Below the pieces are notes generated by a model that was not told the DNA's origin, ran no database searches, and saw only the letters and a list, made by a program, of their open reading frames with translations. This document shows, piece after piece, positions 56,641 through 64,000 of a stretch of 64,000 nucleotides of DNA (positions are counted from its first letter, which is position 1; each line of letters begins with the position of its first letter). Source of the DNA: Adiantum capillus-veneris (Eukaryota; Streptophyta; Polypodiopsida; Polypodiales; Pteridaceae); the NCBI GenBank assembly GCA_014529385.2, contig CM043968.1:9989648-10053647 (forward strand), written 5' to 3'. Position numbers and translations under genes: made by a program.

Positions 56641-59216
56641 AGGAAAATATGATATCATCCACACTCATAAGAAAGGGGATACTATACCCTTAATAAAACA
56701 TGTAGCTTTTAACAAGTCAATAAAATCACCACTTTCCATGTATATGGTTTTTGCAAGGGAACTCAAGTCTGATTATGTTAGTGAATCTCTTTCAAAGCTA
56801 GACACTAGTCTTAAATCTTTCTTAGATAAGCATGCACACTGTTTTTCTGAAACCATACTTGTTGAGCTACCACCTACAAGGGGTGAACATGACCATAGGA
56901 TAGACTTGGTACCAGTTACATCTCCACACAATAGACCACCATATAGGGTCTCTTTAGCTCAACAAGAAGAAATTATGGCTCAAGTTAATAAACTCTTGGA
57001 AAAGGGCATGATCCAACCTAGCTCTTGACCATTCTGTTATCCTCTGCTATTAGTGCAAAAGAAGGATGGTTCGTACCATATGTGTGTGGACTATTGTGCA
57101 CTAAACAAGAGCACCATAAAGAATTGATTTCCGGTCCCAAGAATTGAAGATATCTTTGATAGACTTCAAGGATCATCCTACTATGGTAGGATAGATTTAA
57201 AGAGTGGCTATCATCAAATAAGGATAGTCCCCGAAGATATCCATAAGACGGCCTTTAGGACCACTTTTGGATTATACGAGTTCATCGTAATGCCATTCGG
57301 TCTAACAAATGCTCCTACCACATTCAATAGAATGATGGAAAATATATTAAGACCGTACCGTTCTTTCACAGGAGTGTTCTTTGATGACATTATTGTCTTT
57401 TCAAAGACACTTGAAGAACATAAGGAACACCTAAGAAAAGTTTTTGAAGAGTTGCATCGCAACAAGCTCTTCATCAATGGTAAAAAGAGTGAATTCTTTT
57501 TACAAGAGATACGCTACCTTGGTCATATAATCTCCAAGGAAGGAATCAAAATGGATCCTGAGAAGCTGAAAGTCATTGAGGAATGGCCTCAACCTAAGAA
57601 TCTCCATGAGCTACGCAATTTTATAGGCATGTGTGCCTATTACTGTAGATTTGTAGAGAAGTTTTCAGTTATCTCCGGTCCTCTCCACGACTTAACTAAA
57701 AAGAAGGTCAAGTTTTAGTTGACGGACAAAGAAGAGACAACATTTAAAATGCTTAAGAGCAAGCTCTTAAGTGAACCTCTTTTGAGATTGTCTGACTTAA
57801 GTAAGACGTTTGAAGTTCATTGTGATGCATGTGGAGACAATCTAGGAGCTGCTCTCTTACAAGAAGGTCATCCGATAGCATATGAAAGTAGAAGGCTTGA
57901 TGCACAGGAATGCATACTTGGAATTTATGAATAGAAGTTATTAGCCTCTATTCATGCTCTTGAATCATGGAAGCATTATTTGCTTGGCACTCCTTTTGTT
58001 TTGCGAACGGATCATCAAAGTCTTAGGTACTTTATGATGCAAACAAAATTGAGTGAGAAGAAAATGAGATGGGCTAATTTCCTCTCACAATTCCATTTTC
58101 ATATTGCACCTGTAGTAGGGAAGCAAAATCCGGTGGCCGATGCTTTATCTAGAAGGCCTAGGGTAAATGCAGTTAGTATTGCTTATCATAAGGACTTTCT
58201 GTCAATGATTGATGATTACAAGAGTGATACTGACTTTGCTTCTATATTTGAGCAAGTTGAGAAAGGTAATTCAGTTTCTCCTTATTCCATCAAGGAAGGG
58301 TTTTTGATGTTTGGCTCACGCTTATGCATCACCAAGACTCTCAGGGATAAGGTAATGCAAGAGTGTCATGAGCCTCCTTATGCAGGTCATAGGAGTGCTC
58401 AACCAACAATTGAAGCTATGGAGTTATATTTTTATTGGCCGACAATGCGACAAGATGTAAATGAATATATCTCCAAATGTATAACATGTCAAAAGGTCAA
58501 GTATGATAGACACAAATCATTTGGTCTATTACATTCTTTACCTATTTCCGATATGCCTTGGGAAAGCATAGCATGGATTTTGTCTTTGGCTTACCTAAGT
58601 CAATCCATGGGAATACTGGAATATGGACAATAGTTGCCAGGTTTAGTAAGCAGGCTCACTTCATTCCTGTCAAAAAGACTATTAAGGTGCCACATATGGA
58701 TAATCTTTTTATGATTCACATATTCAAGTATCATGGGTTTCCCAAAAGTATCGTGTCTAATAGGGATCCAAGGATGACTAGTCTCTTTTGGCGAGGGCTA
58801 GCAGAGAATGTGGGAACCAAGCTCAATTTCTCCTCTACCTATCACCCTAAGATGGATGGACAAAGTGAAATTGTGAATTCCACAATTCTAGATCTACTTA
58901 AAAGTTATGTCCATGAAGCAGGTCAAAGTAGTCAATGGGAAAAGTATTTACCATTGGTAGAATATGCGTACAAAAACACTGTCCATACTTCTACTAGTAA
59001 AACACCATTTGAAATAGTTGAGGGTTGTCCAAAAGTTCCACCTATTTTGCGGATCAAAGAAAAGATTTTTGCTGCAGATGAGTATGTACGAGATGTGCGG
59101 GAAGCCTTTGCTAAGGTTAAGGAAGCACTCCAAAGGGCACAAATGAAGCAAAAGTTAGCTGCTGATAAGCATCATCATCATCTTAATTTAAAAGAAGATG
59201 ATTGGGTATTGCTTAA
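56641..59216 (+). pseudogene. pol: Element D pol: RT, RNase H, integrase, truncated by C
   Basis: [31 protein letters not shown], active site F-F-D-D-I-I-V-F-S near 57380, and Y-L-G-H-I-I-S. RNase H: V-H-C-D-A-C-G, then T-D-H-Q-S-L-R near 58010 and A-D-A-L-S-R-R. Integrase: zinc site H-E-P-P-Y-A-G-H ... C-I-T-C-Q-K-V-K (58368-58500), core M-D-F-V-F-G-L-P, N-R-D-P-R, and G-Q-S-E-I near 58860. Stops occur at 57028, 57127, 57718 and 57934, and a shift near 58560. The reading ends within K-E-D-D-W-V-L-L-N at the TG of the C LTR. Confidence 0.88.
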
Positions 59217-60132
59217 TGTTGGCGGATACGCCGCGACGGACATCAGCACAACGAGAACTCACCTAACAAGATTTGTCAGCTAAGGATGAAGCTCGACCCG
59301 CAGGCGTGTGGAAGTAAGCATAGGGTGTCAACCTACACTCGACCGACTATTGACTACTTCCTACAGAGGTCTCTACCCAATGTCTAAGTTACAGCCTTCA
59401 AGAGTGCACAAGTGGAGATTTCCTACAACGCTTTCAAGAGCCAAATACCCATCAGACGTTCTCGAAATGTTACAAAACTTGAGGGAAATCCTATTAACAC
59501 CAATAGGTCGCTCTCCCTAAGGTACATGACCCAAAACCCAAACCATAAACACCCGGTGCAGAATCGTGTAGGATGTTTGGTCGAAATTTACAGGTCATCG
59601 TTTCTGAAAACTAGAGTGCCTAATGTGTAGCTCTACTCATTGCGAACACATGGATATGCTCACCGAATCACCGAATCACCAGATATAGCTCACGGGTCGA
59701 TCTCGCAAAACCAGGTCGTACACCTGCAATGTAGGAGTTGGCGCGTAGCTCTCTTCGGGGGCAACATGCTGCACTTCTCTGCACTTGATTCCGACCACTA
59801 GTGCGGGTGTAGCGTCAAGATAAAACTCTCACTCTCTCTCATACACAGAGTACGCTCCACTCACACAGACAAAACTTATAAAAATGACAAAGGGTTTTTT
59901 GCATTAAGGTCAAAAGTGGTATAAATACCTTACAATCTCAAACCCTAATGCTCCAATTTAACCATTTATTCAGTCTAAATGTCAAAAATGGGATACAAGT
60001 TGGAAGCTTCTGCAAGCCCCACTATTTACAAAGGTGAAATGACAGGTTTTTTCTCAATTAAGGAATAATTACAAAGGAAATTAGTATCCCGCCGGGAAAT
60101 CATCCTCCGTTGGGTGTGTCCAACCGCTACCA
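59217..60132 (-). repeat. Element C 3' LTR
   Basis: 916 bp, plus-strand tips TGTTGG...TACCA. It shares patches with the Gypsy A LTR, for example ACCCGCAGGCG versus ACCCGTAGGTG, CAACCTACAC, and GGCGCGTAGCTCTC, which marks a diverged relative. Confidence 0.75.
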
Positions 60133-60167
60133 CTCCTCCCCTCCTAGGTCATGTTGTCCCCAACATG
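60133..60167 (-). promoter_or_regulatory. Element C polypurine tract and hairpin
   Basis: Minus strand CATGTTGGGGACAACATG (60167-60150) is a perfect 7-bp stem with a GGGA loop, followed by the purine run CTAGGAGGGGAGGAG (60147-60133). One pair differs from Gypsy A (T-A for C-G), with both sides changed. Confidence 0.8.
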
Positions 60168-60184
60168 ACAGTAGAGCTACTTCT

Positions 60185-62200
60185 TTAGTGGAGGCTTTCG
60201 CGCATCTTTAGAACAGACTCATACCGTGCATGCTGAGCCAATAATGTAGGGCCGAATATATCTATATCAATGGTGAAGAAATCAGTGTAGAAGGCTTCTT
60301 CAAAGGCCTGGAGATGGTACGAGGGCAAAAACATTATTCGATGATAGAGGGCATGTATCACCTCATGGGAAGGTTGAGCAGACAGTTCATACGCACATCT
60401 ATATGTGTCTTGGAAGAAGAATATGTTGTCTGTTGCCTGTCCAGGTTTAAAGATCTCAAAAACTGCTGGAAGGGTTTTACAGATCTTCTTGAGCATGATG
60501 CAAGAGAGGTCAGGCGAGCTGGTGAACAATTTAATGGCGCCCATCAGGGTTTTCACCATGTATTGCTCACTCATTCTCTCACCTGCCTTCAAGCCTAGCA
60601 GCTTTGCGTAGTTGAGCCACGTGGGGTGGCTTTTCTTCAGCAACTCTTGTTCTTTCTAGGTCCGCATCCTTGTTAGAGGGCAAATGCTAAGGTTGTCCCT
60701 CATTATTTTAGGCGCCTCTACCAGATGTACTAAATATTGTGGGTATTTAGTTAGCCATGCATTTCTCCATTTTGGCTTAGAGTCCACAATAAGCTTAACA
60801 CCTTCTGGTTTGGTGATATCTTCTTCGTATAGTGGCACTATCGGCTCCTCTTTAATCCTCTTGTTTATTGTAGCAGCTTCATACTTGAGAAGAGGATATG
60901 GGAGAGAGGGTTGTAGCCATTCATGTGGAACGACATTTGCATCTAATTTCTGAATGGTCATAGACTTCAATACCCTCTGCTCCCACTCCATTGCTTCTTT
61001 GGTGGTGTCTTTTATGGTTGCTTCTATTGCCTTTTGTAATTTGTCTTCTTCTTCTTGTGTCAGATCCTGGGGCTCTTGGGATGGTCCCACAAGGATGTCC
61101 TCTTGCATTGTTGTGTCCAGTGGATCTGACACATTGTCTATATCAATTCCTTCCATAGCTGTTGGCCCTGTCCTCAAGTGTGGCTCTTCAGTCTGTTGTT
61201 GGCCTTTTAGCTCATCAATCTGCTTTTGATATGCTTTCTTTTCCTGTTCATCTTGATCCCCCATGGTCACTAAAAGGTCGTTCAATGCAGCATTGGCTTT
61301 ATCAGCCTCTTCTAGCTTCTTCTTGGTGTCTTCATTTTCAGTTTGCATCTTCTTGAGATCCTCGTCCATCTTCTTTTTCAAGGCTGCTAGCTCATCTTTC
61401 ATGGCCTTGTTCTCATCTTCCAAACAGCCTTGCATCACTAGGAAGCCCTCGGCCAGCATCAAATCTTTGTCTCTTCTCTATAGCGGCTCTGACTCTGCCC
61501 GGAGATGCCCTTAGCCTTTGGATTCTCTGATCTTTCACTTTCATTTGATCTTTCAGCTCTATAACTTAGTCCTGGCTGGCCTCATGTTCTAGCTCAACTT
61601 TTTCCTTAGCATTCCTCAAATTCTCCACTTCTTTGGACTCATCTGCAAGCTGGAGTGTCAAGTTGTCCCTTTCTTTCTCCGCATCCATCAGTGATTTGCA
61701 GATTTTCTTGTACTCCTCCTCTGCTCTTTGAAGCTTTTGATCTGCTGTCTGACTTTGACTTTCCATCTCTTGGCATCTTTTTAGTGCCGCGTCCAGATCA
61801 GCTTGTAGCTTGGCTTGCTTCTGTGTGTTCTCTTTGTACTGCTTTTGCAGTGAGTCCACCTCGGCTTTGATTTGAACTTCATTTACTTTGAGATTATCAC
61901 ACTCAATCTCAGTGGCCATAGACCTTGCTATGAGCTAGTGAGTCTTTGCATCACCTCATCCCAATCATTGGCTTGTGGCTTTAAATCCATTGTATCTGTG
62001 GCCATTTCCTTCAACTCCACCAATCGAGGGTTCAACACTTTGGGCCTAGTGTTAGACAACCGAGAGTATCCAGCAGCTAGTAGATCAAGAAATATTCTAT
62101 AGGTTTTTTCTTCTGGATCTGGCTTCTCATCTTTTGGTTCAATTTCTGCCTTCTGCTCTTCCTCTTTGTTCTCCTCTTCCTTGGAGTCTTGTTACCCATC
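60185..62200 (-). pseudogene. Element C 3' coiled-coil ORF (C-terminal two thirds)
   Basis: This matches Gypsy A 35948-38050. The best frames are 61919-61566 (coiled coil), 61462-60656 (268 residues: coiled coil, acidic D-L-T-Q-E-E-E-D, then W-L-Q-P-S-L-P-Y-P-L-L-K-Y and W-L-T-K-Y-P-Q-Y-L) and 60643-60185 (C-terminal domain with F-K-P-G-Q-A-T-D-N-I-F-F-F, ending R-E-S-L-H-stop). Only a TAG at about 60656 separates the last two. The N-terminal domain seen in Gypsy A is lost to the insertion at about 62215. The long heptad-like E/K/L/Q pattern suggests a multimeric rod protein; its role is unknown. Confidence 0.7.
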
Positions 62201-62215
62201 AGTATTGTTCAACTC

Positions 62216-62884
62216 CTCAGTTTGTATGTGGTCAATCCTAAGTTTCCAGTATTCTTATTATGTCATAAGAGACAACAGTCCTCTTTTGTAAAACTTTGTT
62301 TCATGGAAAACCCTTGTTTCCATAGTCAAGCACTTCAAGCCATAAGAATTTTTCATTACTCTTCCGCAATGCATTAGTTCAAGTCTTTGAAATAACGTCA
62401 TTTAAGACCTCAAAAATCCATTTTCATTTAGAGGTGTCTAAAACTAGCAAGTTGGTTGTTCGAGGAGAAAACCATCAAAGTTCTATACATAGTTTTGATT
62501 TTTTTCAATCCGGACATTGGAAAGCAAGGTCTTGCAATACTTTCATTTGGACATTAGCTACTAGAACTAGGTCTCTCACTTGTCCAAGCTATACTCTAAT
62601 ACAACAAAGGGCTTTTGGTTTCAAGATGCACCACTTGTTCAACCACCTTGACTCTACTAGAATAAGCAAGGCCTACTTGGACATTGGGACAATTGTCCAA
62701 CCTACATTCCATTGGCACAATATTGCTAGATTTTCATCTATTGCTGCACCATGGGTGGGTCAATCTCAAGGTTCACCACTTGCCCAACCTATACAAAACT
62801 TCTGCATGTTGTATCATGATTTTTTGTTCTAAGAGTATTTGTCTATGGATTGGATTTAATAATGTAATCTTTTTCACATGTAGG
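62216..62884 (+). other. Start of foreign sequence inside C, non-coding
   Basis: Similarity to Gypsy A stops near 62215. A frame at 62434-62832 (132 residues) has no recognisable domain and is probably spurious. TTTTTCACATGTAG at 62871-62884, ending just before an ATG at 62885, resembles an intron acceptor. Confidence 0.35.
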
Positions 62885-64000
62885 ATGGGCTTTGAATCTG
62901 GGGATAAAGTGCATATGATACTTGAAAATGAAATTGTTGGTATTGGTTGTGTGTGTAGAACAAATCTAGATTCCACTTGTGGTGGTACAAAGATAGGTCA
63001 AGGAAATGTCTCCATACTAGTGGAGGAATGTTTGAAGGATGTGCTCCTACCTTTTCCTACAATGGATACTTCATATCTCCAAGGTTCATTATGGAGTGTC
63101 GTTCGATGGTCAAAGCTTCTTCTGTGATCTTCTATAATGAGTGGGAACTTAATTGACCCAAACAAAAGCGATAATGGTGATGAAGAATGGGATCATTTTG
63201 ATCCTCTAGTTACAAATGCAATACCTATGACAAGCCCAAAATTTGAAACAGTGATTCGCGAATCTTGGAGAAATCAAAGGGTCCTTTTAAAAGATGACAC
63301 AATGATGCAAAATCTGAAGGAAGGGACCATCTTATATGTATTTCCACATGACTATGTCAACTTTCAAGAACATGGTCATGAATGCATGGGTGTGGGTATT
63401 GAAAGAGCAAATGCAAGCATTGATGATGTGATTGAAGTGGGTAGCATCACTTTGCTGAAGTGGTCCATCAAGCAGACAACAATGTTGAATGGGAGCCCAT
63501 TACAATGCTTTGTTCCTGTTGATGGCATGCATGCTAGATATGAGGATGTATCCAATGATGACAATGTTGGAAAAAAACTTGATGGGATTAATTTTGTCCA
63601 TTTATCAAGGAAGAGACAATATACTTTCATGAACAGGACTCAAAAATCAAGAGCAACACCAACTTCCACTTTTTATCTATCAAATGAATCAATTCAAAGT
63701 GTCTCATGCATTGATTGTTGTGCGCAAAAATGTTGCCAGTTTGCAGATCAGATATGCTCACGAGGTTACGACAACAATTTTGGGGAGAGTCTCAAAAATC
63801 ACGCACTAATTATGTTTATGATGTTCTTTCTATATGCTATCAGAAAGATGAGAAGTCACGATACCAATTCATGCTAAATGGCTCTATTGTTTGTTGTAGA
63901 GCATGGTATGAGCTACATGGAATACCAAAGACATCATTTTATCGATACAAGGAGAACTTTGAAAATGGTGTGCGCCAATATGTGCATGGGAACACATGTA
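62885..64000 (+). pseudogene. DNA-transposon-like coding region, 5' part
   Basis: One frame runs 62885-63877 with a single TGA at about 63125. The first block (62885-63127) has G-D-K-V, G-I-G-C-V, and L-L-P-F-P-T-M-D followed by V-V-R-W-S-K-L-L. It resembles a small domain often found next to plant DNA-transposon proteins (possibly DUF8039). The second block (63137-63650) repeats G-T-I-L-Y-V-F and V-G-I-E-R-A-N. A Cys-rich stretch C-I-D-C-C-A-Q-K-C-C follows near 63710. After shifts come A-W-Y-E-L-H-G-I-P-K and F-Y-R-Y to the window end. This C-C ... H-G-I-P-K ... Y-R-Y pattern is one I associate with transposase-like proteins. Family assignment is from memory and uncertain. Confidence 0.45.

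Larger units (their letters stand above)
54565..59216 (+). mobile_element. Element D, Ty3/Gypsy, 5' part
   Basis: A plus-strand element with the end of its 5' LTR at 54837, an initiator-Met-type primer site, gag, protease, RT, RNase H and integrase. It is cut at 59217 in the integrase C-terminal part by the LTR of element C, and its 5' LTR appears to be split by Gypsy A. Its 3' end lies beyond the window. The primer type and motif set suggest a chromovirus-like or related lineage, distinct from T and A. Confidence 0.8.
59217..62215 (-). mobile_element. Element C, relative of Gypsy A, 3' part
   Basis: A 3' LTR (59217-60132), polypurine tract, hairpin and long 3' ORF lie in the same order as the left end of Gypsy A and are clearly similar to it. 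C inserted into the integrase of D. Its own 3' ORF is interrupted near 62215 by other sequence, so the rest of C lies beyond the window. Confidence 0.78.

Overview
This window looks like nuclear DNA of a land plant, and almost all of it is nested LTR retrotransposons. I found no intact host gene and no tRNA, rRNA or CRISPR locus. The plant assignment rests on plant-type Ty1/Copia elements with an initiator-Met primer site (TGGTATCAGAGC), Ty3/Gypsy elements with a TTGGCGC-type primer site, and long (AC)n and (CT)n tracts. The Ty3 lineages (large gag-N modules, an extra 3' ORF, and the unusual Gypsy B lineage) are ones I associate with seed-free plants such as ferns or lycophytes, but that is recollection and not proof.

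Left part (1-14.8 kb): two interlocked copies of a plus-strand Ty3/Gypsy family, here called T. The 3' end of copy T1 (1-8702) is followed by one LTR (8703-9493) and then directly by the primer site, leader and gag of copy T2 (9494-14792). T1 is split by a young Copia element (Copia-1, 1725-6860, minus strand, 5-bp target duplication GCCTT). T2 is interrupted by an old, heavily decayed plus-strand element, Gypsy B (about 14.8-22.8 kb).

Middle (22.8-35.2 kb): low-information sequence with an LTR-end relic near 23.6 kb; a second member of the same Copia family (Copia-2, 23985-29105, minus, target duplication CCCTT); an unidentified block with an imperfect tandem repeat; a decayed ORF with W-x-P-K motifs (31.7-33.0 kb); and microsatellite-rich sequence that may be the left half of element D's 5' LTR.

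Right part (35.2-64 kb): Gypsy A (35245-54564, minus strand) is a giant element of about 19.3 kb with recognisable LTRs, primer site, polypurine tract and a near-matching target duplication. It carries gag with N-terminal repeat modules, protease, RT-RNase H-integrase with a duplicated zinc-binding module, a second retropepsin-like ORF downstream of integrase, and a long 3' coiled-coil ORF. Its spacers carry a recurring 20-bp palindrome. Gypsy A appears to sit in the 5' LTR of element D (plus strand, gag-pol from 54.9 kb). D's pol is cut at 59217 by element C, a minus-strand relative of Gypsy A that keeps the same 3' ORF and polypurine-tract hairpin. C is in turn invaded at about 62.2 kb by transposon-like coding sequence running to the window end.

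Nearly all coding regions carry stops or frameshifts, so they are annotated as pseudogenes. The features most worth a second look are the architecture of Gypsy A (second protease, doubled zinc module, palindrome array, coiled-coil 3' ORF), the hairpin with compensatory changes beside the polypurine tract, and the shared LTR of the T tandem.
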